Positions 16,809 to 25,361 of a stretch of DNA of 47,279 nt are shown here, piece by piece. Position 1 is the stretch's first letter. Every line of letters begins with the position of its first letter. The position numbers were made by a program, and so were the translations under genes. This stretch comes from Actinomycetes bacterium (GTDB lineage: Bacteria; Actinomycetota; Actinomycetes; Mycobacteriales; Mycobacteriaceae). A model generated the notes under the pieces. That model was not told the origin of the DNA. It did no database searches and saw only the letters and a program-made list of their open reading frames with translations. The stretch spans positions 1-47,279 of the forward strand of contig JAEYMI010000104.1 of NCBI GenBank assembly GCA_023461275.1, given 5' to 3'.

Positions 16809-17432
16809 TTACTGCTCGGCGGGGGCCACCGGGTTGCGCACACCGACACCCTTGAGGCCGCGCCACACGATGCCGACCAGAAGGTCGGTGGCGGTGTCGA
16901 TGTCGACGTCGCCCTCGGTGATGCGGTCGGCAACAGCCTCGCCCGCTCCGACGATCGCGACGGCGGTCAGCTCGAAGTCGATGTCACGCGCCTCGTCGAC
17001 GGTGGTGCCCTGACGGATCAGCTCGGTGACCATCCCGGTGATCCGCGAACGGCCCTCGGCGATGAAGTGGGTGAAGGTCGCGGTGCCCTGGGCAACGCGG
17101 TAGAGCACCCGCCACGAACGACTGTTGTCGTGCACGTAGCGCAGGAACTCGCGGACCACGGTGCGGGCCTGTTCGCGCTGGCTCAGTGCGGGATCGAAAC
17201 CGACGCTCATCGCCTCGATGAACCGTGCCGACTCCCGCTCGATGCACGCGCTGAACAGCTCATCCTTGGAGCCGTAGTACAGGTAGAGCATCGGTTTGCT
17301 GATCTCGGCCTCGGCGGCGATGGCGTCCATCGACGTTTCGCGGAAGCCGTACTGAGAAAAGACCGTGACCGAGGCGTCGAGCATCTGCTGCTCCCGGACG
17401 GCGCGGGGAAGCCGCTTGGTACCGCCCGCCAT
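16809..17432 (-). CDS. TetR family transcriptional regulator (Rv0238-like)
   Basis: The protein has 207 residues. A typical TetR DNA-binding domain lies at about 12-60: REQQMLDASVTVFSQYGFRETSMDAIAAEAEISKPMLYLYYGSKDELF. The rest is a helical ligand domain with no recognisable specificity. Position beside htdX-fabG4/fadA2 matches Rv0238, which suggests control of these lipid genes, perhaps by acyl-CoA. The upstream region holds ACTTAGCGGTAAGT, an imperfect inverted repeat that may serve for autoregulation, and TTACC/GGTAA elements that resemble the repeat in the fadA2/fabG4 promoter. Confidence 0.82.
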   Translation of the reverse strand: MAGGTKRLPRAVREQQMLDASVTVFSQYGFRETSMDAIAAEAEISKPMLYLYYGSKDELFSACIERESARFIEAMSVGFDPALSQREQARTVVREFLRYVHDNSRSWRVLYRVAQGTATFTHFIAEGRSRITGMVTELIRQGTTVDEARDIDFELTAVAIVGAGEAVADRITEGDVDIDTATDLLVGIVWRGLKGVGVRNPVAPAEQ

Positions 17433-17543
17433 GTACTCTCCTCACACCATCGGTTACTACAGTTCAAGTCCAGTACACGTTACCTCAGACCTGACTTAGC
17501 GGTAAGTTTCCGATGTTTGGTGTCGGTCGCTTGGTAGGTCAGC

Positions 17544-20141
17544 TTAGCCGTATCCGGCGGCACGCAGGGCCGACATCAGCTGAGACCTCGAGCGAACGTC
17601 GAGCCGGCTGCGGATTCGCGCCACATGATGTTCGACGGTCCTCGGCGAGATGAACAGGCGTTCGCCGATCTCCCGGTAGGTGTATCCCGCGACGAGTTCG
17701 ACGGCGACATCGGCCTCACGACCACTCAGCGGGCCACCCGCCGGCGCCGACGACCCTTCGGGTCCTGTCCCGTTCGGGCTCTGCACGCGACGCGCGGTCT
17801 GCAGGAGTTCGGTGGTCGACGCGGCGTCGTCGGACCGCTGAGCGGCCAGTCCGGCAAGTTGCGCCGCCTCCACCGGCATCCCGATCCGACTCAACGCCGC
17901 GACACCCGCGGTGACCACTGTGGCGTCGATGGTCTGGGTGGTCATGGTCGGTGCGGGGGTCATCAGTTCGGCGAAGCCGCGCGCGCCGACGGCCCATTCG
18001 GCGGGCGACCCCTGATGCGCGGCGAATGAGGTGGCGCGCGCGAGCCGATCGGCGCAGGCATCGTGATCGCCGGCGATCACGGCCGCCTGCACGCCGGCGA
18101 ACTCCCACGCAGACGACCAGATCGGCGCGTCAAGACGCCGCAGGATTCGGTCGGTGGCCGACACTGCGCGTTTCACCGCATCCAGGTCATCGAGATGTGC
18201 TGCAGCCAGCCAGAATTCGATGAGCGGGAGCAGAGTGAACAGGTCTGGGTCGACGGTGGTCAAGGTGGCAGACGCAGCCTCCCATGCCGCACTCAGGGCG
18301 CCGGAATCACCGGCCCGGCGAGCGACGCCGAGCCGCAGCGCATGCGCCCAGAACGTGCCGATCGCGCCGAGGGCAGCCGAGTCGGTACCGATGTCAATGG
18401 CCTGCTGAACAACAGGATCGGTCAGCTCGCCGGCGAGCAACGCCAGCGATGCCTCGGGTAGCAGGGTGTCGGTCACGCGCACCGACCGGCCTGCGTCGAT
18501 CACCGCGCGCGCGGCTCGGCGATCGCCACTGAGGATAGCCAATGAGACTGCGGCACTGATGATGTCGCGTCGAACGGGGTGATGTGAGACGGCAATCGGG
18601 AGTGCACTCACCAGCATGTCGGGTGTCGACGCGATCAACCCGTCCATCACCTGAACCCGCGCCAGCCGCCCGGCAGTGGGCGGTCCGTCGGCAGCGGCGG
18701 CCGCGATGGCGGTTGCCGGCGCCACATCGCCATCGCCAAGCAACGCAAGTACTGCGACGACGTGGTGGTCGAGATCAGCCGCCGCGCACGCGCCACTGAT
18801 CCCGCGGACCGATGTCAGCCATCGAAAGATGTTGGCGGCCTGGTGCCGCCGGCCCCGGATGGTGGCCACCGACGCCGCCAACGACGCCCACTGCGCAACG
18901 TCGCTTCCCGTGTCCGCCTTCGTCGGGCTGTCGACGACAGCGGCCTCCTCCAAGCGTCGGTCAGCCAACTCCCCCACACCGTCGACATCTCCGGCGCCGA
19001 GTGCGAGATACGCCGACCGCAACTCGATGTCGACGCGGCCGGGAGCCAACCGGCCTGCCGCCGTCAACAGTGTGGCCGCTCGAATGGGCTCGGCGACTTC
19101 AGCTGTGGTTGCCGCATCGAGCAGGATGGGGAGCAGCCGTGGGTCGGTGATTCCGGCGTCGGCAGCAAGCAGGGCATCGTCGATGCCGATGTCATCGGCG
19201 GCGAGCCGACGAACGGCGGCGGCGAGCCGGAGGTCGGCGATCCGCGCGGCGCCGACAAGACCTCGCAGGGGATCGGCCGCGGCGGAGGCGAATGTATCGG
19301 AGCCGCCGACCAGCCCGGTGCCGCGCGCGGCGTCGACAATGTCTGTGGCACAGTCGATGTCGATGTGCAGAATGGCGGCCACCGAGTCCGGATCGAGCGG
19401 CGCGCCCAGCATGGCCAGTGCGAGTACGTCACGGGTCGCCGCGTCCAGCCCGCGCAGCAGTCGATGGTGATGGTCACGCGAGATTCGCCCGATGACCTCC
19501 ATCGACCGTTCGCTGCCGAGATCGGTTGTCACAGTGCGCGTCCCGGACTGGGATAACGCGGACTGCGCCAACGCCGCCAACACCGCGTCCACACACTCTC
19601 GCGACCCGGCACAGGAGCGTCGAATCCGGGCAGCGACGGGAGGGGTGATCGCGACACGCGCTCGATGTGCCGAGGCCAGCACGTCGGATGTACTCAACGG
19701 TCCGAGAGTGAGAACTGCCTGCGATCTGCGCGCGCGGGAAATCACGTGGCGCACACCAGGTGCGCTGTCCCGCGGTTCGGTGGCGGCAACGAGGGCAACC
19801 CTACCGTCGTCAACGAGTTCGAGGATCTCCTCGATGCGATGCTCCGGCCACAGATGAACGTCGTCGGCGATCAGCACGATCGGCCGATCATGCGGTGCGA
19901 CAGGATGAGTGGCGCCGGGCGGCGGAAGTCCGATGTGCAGCGGCACGTTGTGGTCGGCGATGCGCGACGCAACGTGCCGCAACAACGCCGACCGACCACT
20001 CCCCGGACTCCCGATCGCCACTGCCGACAGCGACCGGCCGGCGATGAGACGTCCGATGACGTCGTCGGACCACGCGGCATGCACCCCGACCGCGGAATCG
20101 GCCACGCTCAGCCGCTCTTCGACGAGCACGCGACGGAACAT
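17544..20141 (-). CDS. iniR: LuxR family ATPase regulator, IniR-like
   Basis: This is a large LAL-type regulator (865 aa from ATG 20141). The P-loop is GSPGSGRS (44-51) and Walker B is PIVLIADDVHL (about 87-97). A long helical, TPR-like middle follows. The last 65 residues are a GerE/LuxR helix-turn-helix (LSGREADVAVELVAGYTYREIGERLFISPRTVEHHVARIRSRL). Length, architecture and position upstream of iniB match Rv0339c, reported as the activator IniR of iniBAC. It follows the Hsp70-like gene in one operon: the 20141 start overlaps that gene by 34 bases, while GTG 20105 lies two bases after its stop and would give 853 aa. It presumably binds the divergent iniB promoter. Confidence 0.85.
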   Translation of the reverse strand: MFRRVLVEERLSVADSAVGVHAAWSDDVIGRLIAGRSLSAVAIGSPGSGRSALLRHVASRIADHNVPLHIGLPPPGATHPVAPHDRPIVLIADDVHLWPEHRIEEILELVDDGRVALVAATEPRDSAPGVRHVISRARRSQAVLTLGPLSTSDVLASAHRARVAITPPVAARIRRSCAGSRECVDAVLAALAQSALSQSGTRTVTTDLGSERSMEVIGRISRDHHHRLLRGLDAATRDVLALAMLGAPLDPDSVAAILHIDIDCATDIVDAARGTGLVGGSDTFASAAADPLRGLVGAARIADLRLAAAVRRLAADDIGIDDALLAADAGITDPRLLPILLDAATTAEVAEPIRAATLLTAAGRLAPGRVDIELRSAYLALGAGDVDGVGELADRRLEEAAVVDSPTKADTGSDVAQWASLAASVATIRGRRHQAANIFRWLTSVRGISGACAAADLDHHVVAVLALLGDGDVAPATAIAAAAADGPPTAGRLARVQVMDGLIASTPDMLVSALPIAVSHHPVRRDIISAAVSLAILSGDRRAARAVIDAGRSVRVTDTLLPEASLALLAGELTDPVVQQAIDIGTDSAALGAIGTFWAHALRLGVARRAGDSGALSAAWEAASATLTTVDPDLFTLLPLIEFWLAAAHLDDLDAVKRAVSATDRILRRLDAPIWSSAWEFAGVQAAVIAGDHDACADRLARATSFAAHQGSPAEWAVGARGFAELMTPAPTMTTQTIDATVVTAGVAALSRIGMPVEAAQLAGLAAQRSDDAASTTELLQTARRVQSPNGTGPEGSSAPAGGPLSGREADVAVELVAGYTYREIGERLFISPRTVEHHVARIRSRLDVRSRSQLMSALRAAGYG

Positions 20142-21904
20142 ACGATGCCGCCCGCACCATCGAGCACCGCCCCGGGGACCCTGGCGACATTGCCGGGCAC
20201 CTCGGCGATCCGGTTGCCGACATCCGGCAGCTTCGGCAGATTGCCTGCGCCGGGCAGTTGCTCGACGCCACCGGGCGTGCCCGGCTCGGGAGGTAGCGAG
20301 CCGGAGCCGCCAGACCCGCCGCCGGACGTGTCACCTCCATCGCCTGCCGTACTTCCACCGCCAGAGCCACCACCGGGCGAAGCGTTGCCGGTACCGGTCG
20401 ATCCCCCGCCGGCCGCGGCACCTCCACCGGTTGCCGGATTCTGCTGTACCGCACCACCATTCGACGCGCCACCATTCGACGCACCGCCGGCCGGCGAACC
20501 GTTCCCGCCGGAGGCTCCCGATCCGGACGCGGCCGGCCCGGCATTCCCGGTCGCCGCTGCGCCCTGCCGCGAACCACCTTGCCCCGCACCACCCTGAGCA
20601 CCGGCGCCGTTTGCCGCACTGCCCGTCGCGGCGCCGGCACCCGATGCGGGACCGGCTTTGCCGTTCGGGCCCGCAGATGATGTCGCCGCACCCGCGGGCG
20701 GCGGCTCCGAGGTTCCCGTCGAACCGAATAGTCCTGTCCCCATGGATAATCCGCCTGCGGTGATGGCTACCGCCGCGGCTGTTCCGGCCAGCACGAGCGC
20801 GCCGCGTCGACCTCGCGACAGTCGCGGCTTCGGCTCGACGACCGGGGTGCTGGGAGCCGGCGCGAGGTCACGGATGGTGGGCGGTGCCGGAACGTCGACG
20901 GACACGAGGTCCGAATCCGCGGCGCCCGAACCGGCCTGCTGTCGTTCGACGACGACGCGTTGCGCCAGCAGTGCCGCACCGGCCGCGGTGGTGCTGACCG
21001 GGTCGGGATCGGTGAGCACCGGAATTCGCAGACTCGACGAGAGCAGCTCGTTGACCAGGGGAATTGCCGCGCCACCACCGGTCACGAGTACTGCGGACAC
21101 CTGCGCGAGATCGACGCCCGCGTCGGCCACGGCTTCCCGCACCAACGACACCGACTCCAGGATGGGACCGCGCAGCAGCTCTTCGACGTCGTCGCGAACC
21201 AACCGGGCCTCGGTGACCGCGCCGTCGAGGCGAACACCGACAGCGGTCTCGGTGTCCACCGAGAGACGCTCCTTGGCCGACGCGCACGCCGACCTCAACT
21301 CGACGAGTTCGTCCACCCCGACCCGCGCGCCGTCGACCTCGGTCACCGCGAGCATCTCGGTGAGCAGCAAACGGTCGAACTCGCGTCCGCTGACAGAGTC
21401 GAGATGTAAAGGCCGAGAGCGTAATTCGCCGCCCTCGGCATCAACCACACCTACCGTGATTCCGGTGGCCCCGAGGTCATAGGTGACGACGACGGCGTCG
21501 TCGAACGAGCCACAACTGTGTTCGATGGCCGCGACTGCGGCCGCCGACTCCGGCACCCACACGACGTCGGTACCGGCCAGCGCGGGATGGGCCGCGACGG
21601 CGAGCACGGCGTCGTCGAGGGCGGTTTCCGACCATGTGTCGGGATGGGCGACCACTACCGCCTGGTCGTCGTCGGGGTCGACGTCCACTGCGGCGAGCAG
21701 TACGGCGACCGCTCCGGCATGGACGTCGGCGGCGGTGACCGCAGTGCCGTCGACGTCGATCAGCGGCACCGGATCTCCGACGCGCTCGATGGCGCCGTCG
21801 GGGACCTCGGTGGGCAACACCACGGGCTCGCGCCAGGCACGTTCGGATGCCACCACCGCAACACTGTTCGCGGCGCCGATCTTGACGCCGATTCCGATCA
21901 CCAT
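20108..21904 (-). CDS. Membrane-anchored Hsp70/actin-fold ATPase with Gly/Ser-rich outer tail
   Basis: The protein has 598 residues. Residues 1-320 resemble the nucleotide-binding domain of DnaK-type Hsp70: VKIGAANS near the N-terminus (phosphate 1 region), TYDLGATGITVGVVD (141-155, phosphate 2) and VLVTGGGAAIPLV (272-284, adenosine motif). There is no peptide-binding domain. Instead come a Pro-rich linker, a basic RLSRGRRG, one membrane segment (368-389) and about 145 residues of Gly/Ala/Ser/Asn-rich sequence. It ends in a structured-looking tail, LPDVGNRIAEVPGNVARVPGAV, and two cysteines in GIVCSVACSS. By the positive-inside rule the ATPase is cytoplasmic and the tail external. ATG 21904 has AGGAG upstream. 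It is the first gene of the operon with iniR and divergent from iniB. A sensor or scaffold role is inference. Confidence 0.8.
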   Translation of the reverse strand: MVIGIGVKIGAANSVAVVASERAWREPVVLPTEVPDGAIERVGDPVPLIDVDGTAVTAADVHAGAVAVLLAAVDVDPDDDQAVVVAHPDTWSETALDDAVLAVAAHPALAGTDVVWVPESAAAVAAIEHSCGSFDDAVVVTYDLGATGITVGVVDAEGGELRSRPLHLDSVSGREFDRLLLTEMLAVTEVDGARVGVDELVELRSACASAKERLSVDTETAVGVRLDGAVTEARLVRDDVEELLRGPILESVSLVREAVADAGVDLAQVSAVLVTGGGAAIPLVNELLSSSLRIPVLTDPDPVSTTAAGAALLAQRVVVERQQAGSGAADSDLVSVDVPAPPTIRDLAPAPSTPVVEPKPRLSRGRRGALVLAGTAAAVAITAGGLSMGTGLFGSTGTSEPPPAGAATSSAGPNGKAGPASGAGAATGSAANGAGAQGGAGQGGSRQGAAATGNAGPAASGSGASGGNGSPAGGASNGGASNGGAVQQNPATGGGAAAGGGSTGTGNASPGGGSGGGSTAGDGGDTSGGGSGGSGSLPPEPGTPGGVEQLPGAGNLPKLPDVGNRIAEVPGNVARVPGAVLDGAGGIVCSVACSSKSG

Positions 21905-22008
21905 GTTCGGATCAACTCCTCTGGCACCGGAGGGGGACGCGGTGCACATATCGAGTTTGTCGTCGCGAAATCGATATTTGTTAGCCCAACGCAAAAACGC
22001 GGACATTT

Positions 22009-22078
22009 CCCCTATCCCCATTCGCCACTAGGGGATGCACGCAGGTCAGCCGGTTTCCGCAGTAGGGGGATTTTCCCC
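22009..22078. promoter_or_regulatory. Inverted repeats in the iniB/Hsp70-like divergent promoter
   Basis: CCCCTA (22009-22014) and TAGGGG (22029-22034) are mirror arms separated by 14 bases. A second palindrome, GGGGGATTTTCCCC (22065-22078), shares the CCCC/GGGG half-site. They lie 85-150 bases before the iniB start and up to 105 bases before the Hsp70-like gene. They are candidate IniR sites. The -10 and -35 boxes could not be assigned with confidence. Confidence 0.45.
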
Positions 22079-22160
22079 GATGTGGGCTCACCCAGATGTC
22101 CATAGCGTCGAACCCAGACCCGGACACCTCGGGCAGAGACTCAATGGACAGGACACGACG

Positions 22161-25100
22161 ATGGTGGACAACGCGGTTATCGACTTCATTCTCCGGCTGC
22201 TTCGAGACGACGACATGCTTGCCGGCTACTGCCGCAATCCCGCGGCGGTCATCGGACGATCAGGGCTGAGCGGGGTCAGCCCTGCCCAGGTCGCCGCCGC
22301 CGCTCCTCTTGTGGGGGGCGCGAACGGAGCAGGCCTCGCGGCCATCGTCGGAGCAGGCGGCGGCGGTGTGGGTGGTGTCGGTATCGGGGGTGTCGGCATC
22401 GGTGGCGGAGCGATCGGTGGCGGCGGAATCTCCGTGGGCGGCGGCGCCATCGGCCTGGGCGGGCTCGGTCTGGGTGGACTCGGTCTGGGTGGACTCGGTC
22501 TGGGCGGGCTGACGCTCGGCGGACTCGGCGGCATCAACCTGGGCGGGCTGGGTGGCATCAACGTCGGGGGCATCACCTTCGGCGACATCGACCTGGCCGG
22601 ACTGCTCGGGGGAATCGGTCTCGGCAGCATCGACCTCGGACTACTCGACCTCGGCGACCTCGATCTCGGTGGGATTGCCCTCGCTGATCTCGACCTCGCC
22701 GGTCAGCTCGGCGTCGCGCTTGCTGCGACGCTGGCCGCGACCCTCGGTGCGGGCGGCGCGGCGGCAGTGAACCTGGCCGCAGCCCTCGGAGCGACGCTTG
22801 ATGCGGCGCTGGGCGCCTCGTTGGCAGCCGCACTCGAGGCGGGCGCGAGTGTCGGGGCGATCATCTCGGCAACGCTGGGCACCGCCATCGGCGCGTCGGG
22901 CGCGCTGGTCGCGTCGGTGTCGGCCACCCTCGATGCCCTGGTGGGAACCGTCGCGACCGTGGGCCTCGGCGTCACCACGACGCTGGCCGGTGTGCTGAGC
23001 GCAGCCGTCGGCGTCGGCGGAACCCTCGCCGGCGAGTTCGGCGCAACCCTCGGAGGTTTGCTCGGCGCCACCATCGGAGCCGGCGGCGCGCTCGGCGCCG
23101 ACCTCGCCGCAGCCCTGCAGGCGGGCATCGGCGTCGGCGGTGCGCTGGCAGCCTCGCTTGGCGGCGCGCTCGGCGTGGCCGGGGACCTGGTCACCGACCT
23201 CACCCTCGGCCTCGACGGCGCGTTCGCTGCGGCCGGCGGGCTTGCCGCGGGTGTCACCGGGCTGCTGAATGCACAGGTCATCGCGGGTCTGACCGGCGAA
23301 CTCGGCGCGACGCTGAGCACCTCACTGACCGCAGCGCTGGCCGCCGGTGGCGTCGCCGCCGCGTCGGTCGGCACCGCGCTCGCCGCGACGCTGGCAACCA
23401 CCGTGACCACTGCCGGCGACGTTCTGCTCACCTCCGGTGCCAACCTCAACGCGCTGCTCGGCGGCGCCCTCGCCGCGACACTCGGTGTCGGGGGCGGCGC
23501 GGGCGCCGGACTGTCGGGTGCACTGGAGGCCATCCTCGGAGCCGGCGGAATCGATCTCGGTGCCGTCCTGGCCGGCGGCGGCGATCTCGAAGCCGCACTC
23601 TCCGGCGTGCTGGGTACGACACTCGGTGCCGGAGGTGCACTCGCCGGAAACCTCGGCGCGGCACTGGGCACCAGCCTCGGAGCCATCATCGACGCAGGCA
23701 TCCCCGGAACCCTCGATCTCGGGGGCCTGCTCGCCGGCGGCGCGGGACTCGAAACCGGACTGAGCGCGGTGCTCGGCGGTGTGCTTGGTGGCGGCGTCCT
23801 TGGTGGCGGGGCCGGACTCGACCTCGGCGCGGCCATTGGCGCCGCACTGAACACCACCGGACTCGTGGGTGCCGACCTCGTCGGACTCCTGGACACCGGG
23901 CTCACCGGCGAACTGGCCGCCACCTTGGGTGCGGTCGCCGGACTCGGCGGCCAAGCAGGTGCCGAACTCGGGGCCACGCTCGGCGGCATGCTGAACGCGG
24001 TCTCCGGCGTAGGCGGCACGATCGACCTCGACGGTCTGCTCAACACGGGCGGCCTGCTCGACACCTCCGGGCTGCTGAGCGTCGGCGGATCACTCGCCGC
24101 CGATCTCGGCGGCGCCCTGGGTGTCGACGGCGCGCTCATCACACAGCTGGGCGGCGCACTCGACGCCGCACTCGACGCGGGCGCCGACCTCGGGCTCGGC
24201 CTGTCGGCGACCGCCGACGTGACCGACACCCTGTCGGCCGCGCTGGGTGCGGGCGGAGATGTCGGCGCAGACCTCGGCGCGTCGCTCGGCGCGGTGCTCG
24301 GTACCGCGTTCAGCGGCGACCTCGGAACGTCGCTGGTCGGCCAACTGGCCGGCGGAGCCGATCTGGACAGCGCCCTGACCGCCACTCTGGGCTCGGCGCT
24401 GGACGCCGGTCCGGCGTCGACCCTGGGTGTGGTCGCCGGTCTGGACAGTGCGCTGGCCGCGCAGGGCGGCCTCAGCGGGGCCCTGTCTGGTGCAGCCCTG
24501 TCCGGTGCCACAGCCGGCGGCCTGACCGGTGGACTCCTCGCCGGTGGCCTCGGTGGCCTGGACACGTCGGTGACCCCGTTGCTGACCATCTCGCCCGACG
24601 CCGGATTGTCGGTGACGCAGCCGTTGGTCGCCACCTCGCAGGCCGCGGTCGCCCAGACCATCGACGCCGGGACCGGTCTGACCGGCAGCCTCGCCGGTGC
24701 CGGCCATGGCGGCGCGCTGGGCGGGCTCGGCCTGGACAGCGGCCTCGGGTTGGACAGCGGTCTCGGCCTGGACAGCGGGCTCGGACTCGACGCCACGCAC
24801 GTGCCGGTCGATCCGGCCGGACTCGACGCGCACCTCGACCCGCACGCCGGGCTCGATACCGGGATCGACGCGGTCGGCGGACTCGCCGGTCAGGCCACCG
24901 GCGGTGTCGACGCCGGACACGCACTCACCGGTGCCGTCGACGGCGGACTGACCGGCGCGGTCGACGGCGGACTGACCGGCGCGGTCGACGCCGGGACAAC
25001 GGCCACCACGGACCTGACCGGTGCGGTCACCACCGACACAACAGGCGGTCTGCACGGAGCCCTGGGTGATCCCCAGCCGGCTGACGGCGGTCTCGGCGGT

Positions 25101-25262
25101 GCACTCGATAGCGGACTCGGCGGTGCGCTGGATGGCGGACTCACCGGTGGCCTGAGCAGTGGCCTGACCAGTGGACTCAGTGGCGGCCTGGGTGGTCACG
25201 AGACCACCGACACCACCTCGCACGACACCACCGCGGCACCGGATCACCACACCGGTCCGTAG
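22161..25262 (+). CDS. iniB: IniB-like giant Gly/Ala/Leu-rich protein
   Basis: This protein (1033 aa) opens with the IniB N-terminal domain, MVDNAVIDFILRLLRDDDML to about residue 50. Residues 65-180 are Gly-rich with GLGLGG pentads and a pentapeptide-like run (GDIDLAG, GSIDLG, LGDLDLGG). Residues 181 to about 870 are Ala/Leu/Gly repeats of the LGATLxAAL kind. Then come GLDS and GAVDGGLT repeats and a Thr/His tail ending HHTGP. There is no signal peptide. M. tuberculosis IniB is only about half as long. ATG 22161 is used because the conserved domain starts there. Its function is unknown; it is cell-wall-stress induced in mycobacteria. It is the first gene before iniA, divergent from the Hsp70-like gene. 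Confidence 0.88.
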   Translation: MVDNAVIDFILRLLRDDDMLAGYCRNPAAVIGRSGLSGVSPAQVAAAAPLVGGANGAGLAAIVGAGGGGVGGVGIGGVGIGGGAIGGGGISVGGGAIGLGGLGLGGLGLGGLGLGGLTLGGLGGINLGGLGGINVGGITFGDIDLAGLLGGIGLGSIDLGLLDLGDLDLGGIALADLDLAGQLGVALAATLAATLGAGGAAAVNLAAALGATLDAALGASLAAALEAGASVGAIISATLGTAIGASGALVASVSATLDALVGTVATVGLGVTTTLAGVLSAAVGVGGTLAGEFGATLGGLLGATIGAGGALGADLAAALQAGIGVGGALAASLGGALGVAGDLVTDLTLGLDGAFAAAGGLAAGVTGLLNAQVIAGLTGELGATLSTSLTAALAAGGVAAASVGTALAATLATTVTTAGDVLLTSGANLNALLGGALAATLGVGGGAGAGLSGALEAILGAGGIDLGAVLAGGGDLEAALSGVLGTTLGAGGALAGNLGAALGTSLGAIIDAGIPGTLDLGGLLAGGAGLETGLSAVLGGVLGGGVLGGGAGLDLGAAIGAALNTTGLVGADLVGLLDTGLTGELAATLGAVAGLGGQAGAELGATLGGMLNAVSGVGGTIDLDGLLNTGGLLDTSGLLSVGGSLAADLGGALGVDGALITQLGGALDAALDAGADLGLGLSATADVTDTLSAALGAGGDVGADLGASLGAVLGTAFSGDLGTSLVGQLAGGADLDSALTATLGSALDAGPASTLGVVAGLDSALAAQGGLSGALSGAALSGATAGGLTGGLLAGGLGGLDTSVTPLLTISPDAGLSVTQPLVATSQAAVAQTIDAGTGLTGSLAGAGHGGALGGLGLDSGLGLDSGLGLDSGLGLDATHVPVDPAGLDAHLDPHAGLDTGIDAVGGLAGQATGGVDAGHALTGAVDGGLTGAVDGGLTGAVDAGTTATTDLTGAVTTDTTGGLHGALGDPQPADGGLGGALDSGLGGALDGGLTGGLSSGLTSGLSGGLGGHETTDTTSHDTTAAPDHHTGP

Positions 25263-25286
25263 GGCGCACCCTCCCTCGGGCCCGCT

Positions 25287-25318
25287 CGCGGTATCGCGCT
25301 TATCCGCGCGGTACCGCG
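25287..25318 (+). terminator. 13-bp stem-loop between iniB and iniA
   Basis: CGCGGTATCGCGC (25287-25299) pairs with GCGCGGTACCGCG (25306-25318), with one G-U and a TTATCC loop, followed by TT. It lies 24 bases after iniB. It could be a partial terminator or an RNA-stabilising end that sets the iniB to iniAC ratio. The 99-base gap ends with GAGGCGAG, the iniA ribosome-binding site. Confidence 0.55.
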
Positions 25319-25361
25319 TTTGCGGTCCATCACCAAGCCGAACCACCTAGATTGAGGCGAG

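Noticed and set aside
18676..19556. Two 264-codon frames antisense to iniR
   Set aside because: Ser/Arg/Ala-rich composition and overlap with a convincing LuxR-type gene indicate shadow frames.
22703..24796. 697-codon frame antisense to iniB
   Set aside because: It mirrors the Ala/Leu/Gly repeats as a Ser/Pro/Ala-rich sequence; long stop-free antisense frames are expected opposite GC-rich repetitive genes. The same applies to 24090-25346.
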